NCBI GenBank assembly: GCA_022497155.1
Contig: MU385721.1
Coordinates: forward strand, 620,001-684,000
Direction: 5' to 3'
Source of the DNA: Whalleya microplaca
Lineage: Eukaryota; Ascomycota; Sordariomycetes; Xylariales; Xylariaceae
DNA: 64,000 bases
Shown here: positions 36,554 to 48,354 of the stretch, piece after piece
Numbering within the stretch: the stretch's first letter is position 1
How the letters are laid out: every line of letters begins with the position of its first letter
The notes under the pieces: model-generated
Seen by the model: only the letters and a program-made list of their open reading frames with translations
What the model was told of the DNA's origin: nothing
Database searches by the model: none
Made by a program: the position numbers and the translations under genes

Positions 36554-39184
36554 ATGACCGCAGACACCAAGTGGAACACGCGCAGGAGACGCGCTATTCA
36601 GTCTATTTTCCAGACCGACATCTCACAACCTACGCCGTACTCGACCCCATCTCTGCAATTTGCTGAGCCGGGTCAGCCCTTTGGAGGGCCCCAGGTACAG
36701 ACGCCCCGGAAATGGACTGACCCGACCAGTTTCCAGGCCCAGCGCTTTCTGTCCTCGCCCGAGAGCAATCCGCGTGCTGCGCAACAGACCCGCCTAGACC
36801 GTGCGTGGCACGTGGTGACATCCCGTATTGCCCTGCCGCCTTCTGTGTCGGCCGAGGACTCGTTCGGATCACTGCCGACGTCCCTGGATCTGGACGACGG
36901 GGAGTTCGAGGATGCCCTTCGCGATGTTCTGAATCCGGCTGTCCGTCTTCCGCTTGCGGCGCACACGGAGGATATCCTCGCTTGGCATACGCAGCAAGTG
37001 AGACTGCACTTTGTGAGCCATGTCCTGCCGCTAATTACTGTCTGTGATGGCTACTCCGACCAGACGCAGGTCCTGCTGGGCAGCATCAGGACCCTTGAGG
37101 CTGCACATAGACAATACCTGTTCGGCTTGTCTCTGATTCTTCGAGCCATGGACCAAGATGACGCGGACCGTGCTCTTGGGAAGTTCCTTCGGGATCTACA
37201 TGCTATCGTGGGGAACTCGATGTCCAATGCCTTGACGAACGCCTTGAGGACAGTCCTCGGCCAGCTGATGAAGACCGTTCTCGGTATAGATGGAATGGCT
37301 CATCCCGCCGGACAGAGAAAGAAGCCGGTACTGGATTCATCCAGAAGAGACGAGTCTAGGAAGGAAGTACTACAGCTAGTCGAGTCACTTTGCAAGGTCG
37401 GCTTGGCCGGCGAAAAATTCCAGATTCTCTTTGCTGAACTTCTAGATGGGATGATGATTACGTATGTGCGAGAGTCCTTTGCAGGCGTGTGGGAACCAAA
37501 TAAGGGGTTGGAATCCAAAACACGAGCTTCGGTCCATCATACTATGCAGCCTAAGTGTGTAAGGGAGCTCTCAGACTGGGTCGAGAACCAGTACGCTAGA
37601 TTAGCTGTTGAAGTCACCAGCCGTCTAGGAGGCGTGCAAGTTTCCTGGACTGAAGTCGAAAAGTGGAAGGAAATTGCTGTTGGGAGGCTTGCTGCTCTTC
37701 GAATTGACGAGTTGTTCGATATTGTCGTAAACTGGCCAAACAGCGATGGTGGGGTGGAAGACCTCCGCTTTGCGGTCACGACGCCTCAGAGGCGGCTGCA
37801 GCTCACAGATGCATTTTCAACCTCTCTGCAAAAGCGACTACTTCACCCTGGGCGCTCAACACTGGATATACTCCGTACATACATCGCCATGATCCGAACC
37901 TTCCACAAACTAGATCATTCAAGAGTATTACTTGATCGAGTTGCTTACTCTCTACAAATGTACCTATGCACGCGCGAGGACACAGTCCGCATCATTGTCA
38001 CGGGATTACTAGCCAATCGAGAGGAAGTCAATACTGATGCTCGCAAGACAAAGCTTGTTGAGCTTGTTGAACTGTTACTACAAGATTCTAATCAATTCCG
38101 TACCGAGCGACAAGATGAGGAATGGGATGACCTGGATTGGATCCCTCCTCCAGTAGATGCAGGCTCTAATTACAAACGACGCAAGTCAGAAGATGTTATC
38201 GGCACACTAATAAGTGCTCTGGGATCTCCAGAAGTCTTCATCAAGGAGTTCCAGAGCATAATAGGTGAGCGGCTGCTCTCTGAGCAAACAGGGTTCAAGC
38301 AGGAAGTGGGTGTGCTGGACCTTTTGAAAAAACGATTTGGGGAATCATCACTGCAGGCCTGCGATGTGATGATCAAAGACATTCAAGACTCGGCACGACT
38401 TGATGGCGTCATTCACCGTGGGGCTGTCAACCACCCTGACAAGGTAGACCGAGACTGGACCATTCACGCGAGGATCTTGTCTCGGCTTTACTGGCCTGAG
38501 GTTGGAGAAGAGCGATTTACTTTACCTTCCAACGTGACGGAGATGCAAACGATGTATGAGACTATTTTTGAACATCTGAAACCGTCGCGGAAGATTAAAT
38601 GGCTCAACCACCTGGGCCAGGCAACCGTGGAACTTGAGCTCGAGGACCGGACGATATTGGAGGAAGTTCACACCTACGAAGCAGCTGTCATCAACGCTTT
38701 TAGCGAAGAGAATGCGTCTAGCTGGACATTTGATGATCTGTGGATGAAGCTTGAGATGGACGAAGATCTCCTCACGGCAGCATTGGAATTCTGGGAGAAG
38801 AAACATGTGCTCCGTCAGCTTCCCGACAAGCATTATGTCGTTGTCGAGCGCCTTTCAGATGCTGAGCAGCCGTCATCTCAGCAGGCGGCCCAATCGGCGA
38901 ACGCTGCCACTGTTGAGATGGCACCAGCAGCAACTCGCAGAGCCAAGCCCGGGATAAGCGAGAAAGAGAAAGAGAAACGGCAGGTATACTGGCAGTTCAT
39001 TGTTGGCATGCTGACGAACTCGAGCCCCGCTATGCCTCTCGGTCAGATCGCTATGATGATGAAGATGTTGATTGCTGACGGGTTCCCCTGGAGCAACGAG
39101 GAGTTGCAAGAGTTCCTTGGCGAAAAAGTGATAGATGGCGAGCTAGAAATCGCAGGGGGAAAGTATAAGCTCATCAAGAAGTGA
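36554..39184 (+). CDS. APC2: Anaphase-promoting complex subunit 2 (cullin family)
   Basis: Apc2 is the cullin scaffold of the APC/C ubiquitin ligase, which binds the RING subunit Apc11 and drives mitotic exit (family knowledge). It is one uninterrupted frame of 876 residues from the ATG at 36554. The open frame extends about ten codons upstream to a GTG, with no earlier in-frame ATG there. The N-terminal half is mostly helical. The cullin-homology part (about residues 470-760) contains KKRFGESSLQACDVMIKDI, HARILSRLYWPEVGEE, KIKWLNHLGQATVELEL and a winged-helix-like segment around TFDDLWMKLEMDEDLL. A low-complexity Gln/Ala/Glu/Lys linker precedes the C-terminal Apc2 winged-helix domain (about 815-876: RQVYWQFIVGMLTN, then LGEKVIDGELEIAGGKYKLI). 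Being intronless is notable beside the intron-rich neighbours. No frameshift or missing domain is seen. Confidence 0.93.
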   Translation: MTADTKWNTRRRRAIQSIFQTDISQPTPYSTPSLQFAEPGQPFGGPQVQTPRKWTDPTSFQAQRFLSSPESNPRAAQQTRLDRAWHVVTSRIALPPSVSAEDSFGSLPTSLDLDDGEFEDALRDVLNPAVRLPLAAHTEDILAWHTQQVRLHFVSHVLPLITVCDGYSDQTQVLLGSIRTLEAAHRQYLFGLSLILRAMDQDDADRALGKFLRDLHAIVGNSMSNALTNALRTVLGQLMKTVLGIDGMAHPAGQRKKPVLDSSRRDESRKEVLQLVESLCKVGLAGEKFQILFAELLDGMMITYVRESFAGVWEPNKGLESKTRASVHHTMQPKCVRELSDWVENQYARLAVEVTSRLGGVQVSWTEVEKWKEIAVGRLAALRIDELFDIVVNWPNSDGGVEDLRFAVTTPQRRLQLTDAFSTSLQKRLLHPGRSTLDILRTYIAMIRTFHKLDHSRVLLDRVAYSLQMYLCTREDTVRIIVTGLLANREEVNTDARKTKLVELVELLLQDSNQFRTERQDEEWDDLDWIPPPVDAGSNYKRRKSEDVIGTLISALGSPEVFIKEFQSIIGERLLSEQTGFKQEVGVLDLLKKRFGESSLQACDVMIKDIQDSARLDGVIHRGAVNHPDKVDRDWTIHARILSRLYWPEVGEERFTLPSNVTEMQTMYETIFEHLKPSRKIKWLNHLGQATVELELEDRTILEEVHTYEAAVINAFSEENASSWTFDDLWMKLEMDEDLLTAALEFWEKKHVLRQLPDKHYVVVERLSDAEQPSSQQAAQSANAATVEMAPAATRRAKPGISEKEKEKRQVYWQFIVGMLTNSSPAMPLGQIAMMMKMLIADGFPWSNEELQEFLGEKVIDGELEIAGGKYKLIKK

Positions 39185-40603
39185 GATAACCGTTCCGCCG
39201 ATATCCAGACTGAGCTTCGATGCGGGGATCGTACCATTAGTCGCCAAAGCAAACATGGATTTGCCGGCGTCAGCACCTTATGATATGACTAGCGACATTC
39301 TTCCCACGAGCCCTAGTACAATCTGCCGATCAGTAATTCTTATTATTTACGGGATTACGATCGTACAGATGAACCGATCATCCTAGGCGCCCACCACGAT
39401 CGTTGTGTTGACGCCACACCGCCCGTCAGCTCATCACAACTAGTATGGATCGAGCAAGACTGCAAGGTCTTTCGGTAGCGTGCTGATTTTCTAGACAGGG
39501 GACGAGGTACGAGGTTGTTGATTGAGCTCACTTAGTCACCCTTGCCACGGGCACGCACATGGGATCACAGAATGACCCTGCGAGCTTATCTTTGCATGTG
39601 TGCAGTATCTGTACGACCCCTAGATATTACCAAGCGATAGCCTCGCGAGCTTAGCGGACTCCTGATTGCGAGGAATACGACGAAAGTACTCCGTACGAAG
39701 GGGTACATGTCGCCCATACGAAAGGGTCGGTCGACCTTTTATTTGCGGCCAGGTGCGGGGAAGACAGAGACATTAATGCCATTGGTTCAAGCACCTCACC
39801 TGTATCACTCTCGGGGTTTATGTCCTATTTCGTTTTGTGAAACATTGCAAAGAACGTATGTTAAACCGCTCTTCCTCGCTTCCCCTATACGAACTTTACA
39901 TATGATATATGCATCTGTCGATACATATATTCACGCAATAAACTAGGACCTAGAGGCACCCTCCTAGTAGTCTAGTAACAGTTGAGACTTCGGTATAGGC
40001 GTGGTACCTCGCGGGAGGACCGGGTGGGTTGTATCCATTCGTGCGTATTGTACCATAAGATGTATTGTAAGATGCTCACAGTTGCGTTCGTTCGTCCGTT
40101 CGCAACGTGCGCATGCACCACGCGGTTCCTTCCCGTATGTCACGCGAACTCCTCCGCACTAAGTCCAGTAAGACCGTTCTAGTAAGGCCGACCGAGATCT
40201 GCAGGGCTTGTTGAACATCACGTACATAGTAGTCCTCACCAGCAACCTCGTCGCTAGATAGGTAGCAAAATGGTATGTACCTCCGCTACACCAGTAGACC
40301 CTTGAATCCTTCCGGTCCCTTGGGGTAGCTTCGTAGCTTGTTTTCCTTCCCATCTTATCTCATGGCCATGTGGCTGACCCCCTGCTATACTCCGCGTCGC
40401 GTGGGTACGCCGTAATCCGGACCCCCTCCCCCACCGATTACGCCGTATCAGTTCATGTCGAGCTTACTGCCCTCGCTCGTCGGTGGGGGTGAAAGGTGCG
40501 TAGTCGAAGCGTATCTATGGCGGGCTGTTCGGATCGATATCTAGGACTTGGTGTTCACCGGCTTCACGTACCATGTAAGCAAGTGGTCGCTATACGTGTC
40601 GAC

Positions 40604-40667
40604 GGCTCTGTGGCCCCCCCTGGCTATTCCTCAATTAGGGGGACATCGGTACGGTCCTGACAGAGCC
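40604..40667. repeat. Nested inverted repeats
   Basis: GGCTCTGT (40604-40611) pairs with ACAGAGCC (40660-40667). Between them, a run of seven C can pair with a run of five G. Together they could form a long hairpin. Its function is unknown. Confidence 0.5.
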
Positions 40668-41859
40668 TAGTCTAGACGGCGGACCGTCGAGACTCCCGTG
40701 TTTAGCTCTAACGATGAGCTTTCCCGCGCAACCGCAGATTTTGCGTGTGGGTTGCATCGCTCCGTTGGTTAAAAGGGGGACACTGTCTTTATTCGGGGCT
40801 AAGGGGCTATCGAGGCCTTTCGCGATCTTGCCCGCTTAGTTCTGATGTTTAGACAAGTTCTGTTCAGGAGATCCTAGCATCATCATACTGGTTGAGTCTG
40901 ACTCGGTTGGCCTTTGTGCTCATATTTGAGTGTCGTGTCCTGAGAAAGCGAGAGATGTTAGGCCCGGGCGGGAACCGGCCCGGGGACCGGAACAGGATAA
41001 TGCTTCGAGGTCTGCAGAGAAAGTGCCATTTTCTTTGGGGGTTGGATTACATCGATGATGTCCAGACTGCCAGAGTGTCGGAGGGTGGAATCTGGGCATG
41101 GATATGCCTGCCTGCTTGGTGCAAGCTTCAAGAATGGATTGTGCGTGTACATTAGCCCGCGTTTAGGTAGGAGGCTCCAGACAACCCGTTATTCGTGGTC
41201 CCTAGGCTCATGGCCATCGGGATTTACAACCTGCTCGACGTCTGAGGAGAGGTTATCGAGTTATGGAGATGTCTTTCAGTGTTCTATTCTCCATTTATTT
41301 GGTATTGATACTCTGAAAGACGGCCAACAACTTCAAATATCGGTCTTCCTGACTCTATGAGTGACTTTGTAGGAATTGGTGCGCTTCGGTATTTCGTGTT
41401 CTGTCGCAGTAACCTGTGCGTGTAGCTAGCACTTCAGTTTACCAGGTAGTTAGAACAGATAACAGAGCTTCGAGGGAACTTTAGTATGTTCACCTACTAT
41501 TGCCCGCCAACACACCCTTTATACTTGCCAAGCCTGTCACTTTGTAGGCGTCGCGTATCTTTAGCTCTTAGCAACCTGCTCTTTGACAGAGGGTGTGCTT
41601 TATAAATAGAATAGTTAGGGTATGCAGGTTTTGAAGAGCCACATGTATCGCTCTGAGGGCGAATCTGGCTCAGCAGCCACTTGGAGATGATATTATGAAT
41701 AGAACGTAATCTTTCTCCAAATCGAATCTGACTCCCGAAGGCATAAGTCGTATTTTGTATACTGAGCATAGACGCAGCATGAGCACAACCGTTGGCTGGT
41801 CTAATAGCATTCCAAGTTCGATGTGCAATTCGTTGCTCAAAACCCCTAACACACATACA

Positions 41860-41860
<1 letters not shown>

Positions 41861-41895
<35 letters not shown>
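41861..41895. repeat. (TA)n microsatellite, 35 bp
   Basis: An uninterrupted run of TA dinucleotides. Frames through it encode alternating Ile/Tyr and are artefacts. Confidence 0.97.
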
Positions 41896-41899
<4 letters not shown>

Positions 41900-44800
41900 T
41901 TAGGACACTACGGCCGAGACCTTCGCACACTGAAGTCCTTAGAGAGACGTCACATACTTCTCATAGTATTCGTTTGGGCTTTTGGGCTTTGCTCGTATGT
42001 TGACGGCACATGTCACCGGTACGTATCATAATTTATATAGCACTGCACGTCGTAAGGTATACATAGTCGTTTCAGGAAGATGCTGGCTAGCCTTGGTGCT
42101 TCAAGTGCCATAGCCTGTAGTTGGTACCTGGCATGAAGTAGATACTAACGATACAGACGCTCTGAGATGCATATGACCAACCCCATACTCGAGCTATAAG
42201 ATAAACTAGTGGGCACTATGCGATGCCTCAGACCTATATTCCGACTCTAAGGATCCAAGAATTTGATATAGGAAGGAAGACAGGAATATATCTGGTCCGT
42301 AGGCGAGAATGTAGATAGGCATACCAGGATAGTAGAAGGGCTACCTAGGCTGCTGGGTTATTACAGGAGGGCGTTTCCAAGTTCTCGGGTATGTATCGTT
42401 TCTCAAAACTTGTGAAATGGCCTATGTCAGTCACGCTAAACCTCGAACCAAGCCAATATTACGTCGTCCTCACCCTCATTCCCCAACTGCTTTGGGTATG
42501 CCTTTTGGGAACCTAGAGACGTTTATGATAACTTAGAGAAAGTAAGGATAGGAGTGAATACCTACTAGATATCATAGGCTTACAGCGAATTCACAACGAA
42601 GACGAGAAACACGTCGTGCTCTCTCTTGCGCCATGCGTCCTGCATCCGGTGTCCTGCCAAGATATACTCGCCGTGGCAAGCTGAGAATCTGCGCAACGGG
42701 TATGCGTGAAGCCAACTATGGTGGCAGCGGCTGAGCTGTGCATATCAATATGGCTGACGACGGGGCTTTTCCATTGCTATGCACGCCAAGATCGACCACT
42801 TGAAGAAAGTATGTATGTCTTTGAGGTGATATCGCATTGGCCCCAGACGCAGGAGCTTGTCCCCGTCAAACCGCACCCAAGGACTTCCACTGATCACTAT
42901 CCAGCCAACCAAGAGGTCACAGATCTAGTTTCTTCGTATACCATGGGGATAGCCCGACATTGCCATAGCACTGTTCAAACAATAGCTTAGACTGGGAGTC
43001 AGATGTATTTCTCTTGAACCGAGACCGAGCTCCGAAAGGAGGCCTCGGACGTCTCCCATACCACATATATGCTCCTCAAGATGTGTTGCCCTAGGTATGT
43101 GCGGCATACTTCAGCTGGACCACTAGAAGAAACTCTGGGTTAGCTGCCCAAACATACAAGCATGGTCACTTTAGACATTGAGGGACTCTGAACAAAGCCG
43201 AATAGCTAGATGAATTTGAATAGAACTATATAGAAGGAACACTAAAAGTCTCAAGAGGTCCTATCTCAAGAGTTCCTAGACAAAAAGGAGAACCGTTCAC
43301 CTTAAGTCCCAATCTTGAAAAGCTCCTTGTCCCATTGTTTGGCGGAGACTTCCATGAGGTCTTAGTAGGTAGGAGCTCCTGGTTTGACTAGGAAACGTGG
43401 ATTTAACCTTACTGTAGCGTGAAACTCTGCAAGGTGCTTTGACCTTTCAGCTCAAGAACGGATTTTCGGAGTTTTAATACCACGCAAGGGTTAATTCTGT
43501 CTTCGTCATCGGCGGCCGTGTATTCGCTAAAGCTTGAACTACACAATACACAGCATTGTCAATAGATAGTGTGCCTGCATATGCTACCGTGATTTTCCTC
43601 TCAGGCGCACCAATGGATGAGTGTTCCCAATAAACAGACTCGAGAAGGGTAGTAATTGTAAGAACGAGATTGGTCTATTTAGCAACGCAAGCAAGCCAGC
43701 CTCAACGCAGGTATGCCCGCATTCTTACAACTATGTTCCACGAAATCTGCCACGAAGACACGGCCACGTATCCCTTGATTACTTGCCTTACTCTGTGAGC
43801 TCGAGAGACATGCATCTATTCTAGATGTGGCTCTCTATGAGACGTAATAGCTGAACGTCTTCCACCGTGATTGACGCCATAGTATCCTCAAATTTTCGTA
43901 AAATTGATATAAATATTGATAGCCCCAGAAGTTAGTGTTTATGATGCGAAATCTGTCTGTTCATTAACCTTGCCTAGGGTGCAGGACTTGCTCTACCTAG
44001 TATCTGCTTTGCGCAAAAGAACTGCCGATTGGAGATTAAGAAATGGTCAACGCCTTCGCGTAAAGTGGCTGCCCAGTTCAAGGTTCCACTCCAGCAGCGA
44101 CGGCGACGTAGCTCAGGCTGTAACAAACAAAATTTGTTGATCATGGTGATATCGCCAGAAAATTGCAGGAAACTGGCTGGAGGTGGTGCCCTTTAGCGCA
44201 TGGTCACGGCCTGCGCACGCAGTGGCTTGGCTGGCTGAGACGTGGATATCGCCTATTGCGTCTCATGGAAGATTGAGAAAGTGCCAATTCTGTCCCATTT
44301 ATGATGCAGCATGGACGTTAATTCGAGCAAAATTAGAGCTGCACGATCCGCAACATATCATCTATCTGCCGCCGCATCTGACTCGTTAGTTTGGAAACCG
44401 AAGCAAGTGAGACTAGCCAATGCACATTGCGACTAATTCTTGGTAAAACGACATGGCAATGATGTGTACATTCTGTAGTGCCACTTGAACAGTGGGAAAT
44501 CAAGAGTCGAAGCCAGTAACAGTTACCAAACGGGTCGATTTTCGAAGGTCTAGTTGACAACGGAGACGATGCGTTAAGATGAGTAAGTTTGGGTACTTGC
44601 CAGTGAGCCCGCGGCAAAGTAAGTCAGTTCTAGAGGAGGGATGCCGTATCATGCAACTTGTAATCTGTAATGGAGAAACCAACATAGCACAAAGCAGTCG
44701 ATAACCATTAGACCGGGGATCGGCAACCTGCTTGAGACAGTGCAGAAACTCACTTACGATGTTTCAGTGGGGTTAGCTTTCAGACCAATCCTCCCGTACG

Positions 44801-45316
44801 GAGATATATGAAATACCAAGGATCGGAACGGCCTGCAGAAAGCAGCCAAAGCCGAAGCTTGGTAGGAAGTTCTCTCAGGCCTCAGGTTCTGTCATTCCGA
44901 AGCGGCCTCCTGTGATGGATTGGGCAGATGCGACGACCCAGGTTGGCATTGACGTTGGCGTTGGCGAGTCAGGCTTGTGAAGTGCTTGGACGAAGAAGAG
45001 CCATTAATAAAAAATGTGATACTCGAAATAGTCGGATTTACGTCGACACCTGCCAGAGGCGTGGGCAGGCGGAGACTGTGAGATGCGGTGAGAGAAGCCA
45101 ACATCATATGATCCTAAGTTGGTACCAAGTAGATCTCACGTCTGTTGAAAACACTCTTTCTTTGAGTAAAGCGTTCGAAATAGGAATGTCGGTGACAGCT
45201 GCGGCGGAGCTAAGAGCGTCCATCCATATTATTATACTGCTAGCCCGAGAAGCAACAAGGGTCGGCCAACAGGCTCGGGAACCCGAGTGGGAGAAAGAGG
45301 TTAAGTTCATTGGTCA

Positions 45317-45346
45317 CAAACCAACAAACCAACAAACCAACAAACC
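45317..45346. repeat. 8-bp tandem repeat CAAACCAA, about 3.75 copies
   Basis: Exact copies of CAAACCAA in tandem. It lies inside the unsupported 226-codon frame, where it would encode an Asn/Gln/Thr/Pro string. Confidence 0.9.
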
Positions 45347-47798
45347 TCGGGTTTGCCAGTATTGGCAACGGGCCTTGAAAGCGGGAATGCTGGAGGTCAT
45401 AGTTGGCGTGGAGGACCGACGAGCCAGAAAGGACAAGGGGACGGGGAAAAGTCCGAAGCCCGCTGGAGGGCTTATTCCAGATCACCTTGTAGGCGTCTGT
45501 CCATCGACTGAACTGGTGCTGTATGATCCACACTGGCAATTAGTCTGTGAAACTCAAGAGAGTCGTCCTGGAGGCAACGTTTCGACCCGCGAGAGCAGTA
45601 ATTTGTGATGAAATTCACCAGCATTTATGTGTTTCCCGAGCATCAAATGGAATCGAGGAATCAGTCTGGACATGGAAATCCTGGGTCGATCGTGCACATA
45701 TCGACCAATCATAGTGACCAAAATATATATTCGCCTACCGAGCACGACAAGGGGGGTTCCGTGGGCGGAGCTGAGCAGCAGCTTGTGTGACAAAAGTCGG
45801 CTGAAATAGGCTGGCCTGGCTTGTGACGATGGATAAAAATGTACAGTACTTTATTGCACGAATCTCCTTGTGCGCTTCAAACGAGTCAAGTCCAGCCAAT
45901 ACATTACAACTCAAGCAGTGAGATTGCGGATAGTCGAGGTCTGTGTTCGTTATGCAGTTGATGCACTAATCTTATCATGATCGGTCTTGGGGTTAAGGAA
46001 GGAGTTTGCGTCTGTCTCCCATGACTTAAACTGTTTCGTGCATTGAAAAAATGACACGTCGGCCGGGCATAGCATTTGAGCATAGCGAAGTTTGTGTACG
46101 AGTGATGAGAGCGAGGAGAAGGCGTTGGTCTTCCACCTCCATAGCCTCGCCCACAATTTCTACTGCAGGATTCCGACATCCGAGGCTGACGCAGGATGAG
46201 CCCTTAATTTGTATATAGATGCTCCGGCTTTTCAGATGGGCAAGCAAGGCTCTGCTTCACAGACAGCTTGGTGCAGCGCCGATGTTGGGGGCCGACCATT
46301 GCAGTTTATTTAATGTTGGAGTACATGTCTTCTGGACGGCTTGATCGCCCGCTATTGACAAGGTTAGAGGGAACACAACATAACTAGGTAGGCCCTGTCA
46401 GGGTGATCTCTTGTCAGAATCGCTGGTCTTGTCCAGCTGAAGGGATTATTATATGAGGTATAGAGGGCCGACGTAATACTAGGTAATGTGGAGTCTTATC
46501 AATTCACAATATTGCCTTCGATAGCCTTTGGTGTATCGACAGAGGAGAAACCTGCCTCGTAAGAGAGGTCGCAGCTGATCGGACTAGCCTATGGATCGGA
46601 AAGCCGACTGAGACGTTGAGGAGGCTCGTGACTGTTAAGCCTAATAAGAGCGAGCATCGCCGCCAGCGCCTAGGCTATATATGTAGTCTAAAATACATAT
46701 TCACATCCATCCTCAGACATGCAGGAAAAAGCGACTGTTCCGTGTGATAACCACAGCCGAGTGGACGGCTGACAGACGCGTGACCGCAAATATGTGTGAT
46801 CTACGCAAGTTCGGAAAGGCGATTGGAATTGCTGCCGTTTTTACACGAGCATTGATTCCTCTTGGCGATCTCCGAAAGTGGGCATAGACGAAGAGGAGAC
46901 AGAAGGTATCATGTAGAGGGCTGACTCCGGAACCTACTTCCACATATGTGAAAGTAGTCAGTCAACGCGGAGGTGGGCAAACCCTCTTTTACCAACTTTG
47001 GCTGTATGCGTACCGTTTACGTGTACGTATATGTATGTATGTATGTACGCAGTAGGTGGTAAAATGGCCTATTTTATCATCAATAGTGTCTCGCATCAGT
47101 CCAGCATGAGTCTAGCAGTCCATACCTGGGTAGGTAGGCATACGAAACAAATGCCTCGGTGGCACCCCCCTCATCCCGACCTGCCTACATATACCTATCT
47201 AATCTAAGGTTCGTTTGCAACGTTAGCAGCCCAGACAACCTACCAGACTGCTAGACCACCCAGACTACTCGGCTACTCATATTCCAGATACGGCAACCCA
47301 GGACGAGGCGGAGGCCAATGAAGGCGCATGAATGAATATTGTGGGCAGGATGTTTGGCATTGGGTATTGTGTGCCCGTTCACAGGGCCTCACAGGACCAC
47401 CCTGACGCCGGCTGATACGGTTACAGACTACTTGCCGTTGGTTGGGATGTTGGAGGTATAAAAAAGTTGCCCTAAACAGCTGCATCAAGGCAATGTTGCC
47501 TTGCTGCCATGTTGCCATGTAATGTACTTGGTAGGCGAGACAGGGGGCCAGCCTTGACGTGAAAGTGAGGAATGATCAATGAGACAAGCATCGGGCCCCA
47601 AGAAACTGGATATGTTGTCATGTGGCTGGGTGCTAGTCGGTGTTGTTCTGCTGTCCTTGAATCTGGTTCGTATTATCTGTGGTGATGATTGATGATTCTG
47701 TTACCTACATGTAATAAAAGTAGTAATAATAAAAGTGCTCGTAATAATCAGGAAGGATGCAAGTGTAGGTATCTTTTTTAGCGTATGTACGACCATTC

Positions 47799-47850
47799 GG
47801 CCGTCTGGCTCTGGCCGTCTGGCTCTGGCCGTCTGGCTCTGGCCGTCTGG
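47799..47850. repeat. 14-bp minisatellite GGCCGTCTGGCTCT, about 3.7 copies
   Basis: Three full exact copies and one partial copy in head-to-tail order, in intergenic DNA. The lack of divergence between copies suggests recent expansion. Confidence 0.95.
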
Positions 47851-48320
47851 ATATTGTAACACATGCATCCAATACAATAGGCAATACGTCCTGGATATGT
47901 CGGTATCGTGTAGGCATTATTATAATTAGGTAGGTTTGTTACACGCTACGGCGAGGTTTTTTCTTTCTTTCTTTTTTTCTTGGGCTGGTAGGCTGGTGCG
48001 GGGGTTTCCACTTCACCCACTCTGCCACTGCTGCCCACTGTCCGGTGACTATTGTAGGTAGGGCAGATGAGGGATTCTAATACTGTTTGTGGTGTAACAC
48101 GACGCTGATCACATCTGTGACATGAACGAGTTCCGTATTCCGTATTCAGCATTCCGTACTATACCTACCTTATTATAGGCAGGTAACTATGCGTACCTAA
48201 GGTAATGGAACTGCGGCATGCTATAGATATAACTGCTTGGAAAATAGGCCAGGGCCTCCATACATATATCGCAGTACATACCTTGCCGGCGGTCTATTGA
48301 AAAACTGCCGTGCTGCCTGG

Positions 48321-48354
48321 TTGCAACTTGCAACTTGCAACTTGCAACTTGCAA
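48321..48354. repeat. 7-bp tandem repeat TTGCAAC, about 4.9 copies
   Basis: Four exact copies of TTGCAAC and one truncated copy, in intergenic DNA. Confidence 0.95.

Noticed and set aside
39707..39946. Frame containing PGAGKTET, resembling a Walker A motif
   Set aside because: Only 79 codons, with no Walker B or other NTPase sequence around it and no splice-linked continuation. Best read as chance.
41755..42031. Frames with alternating Ile/Tyr
   Set aside because: They are produced by the (TA)n microsatellite at 41861-41895.
44928..45608. 226-codon plus-strand frame
   Set aside because: It crosses an 8-bp tandem repeat, shows no family motif or signal, and is overlapped by several antisense frames. 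No evidence that it is a gene.
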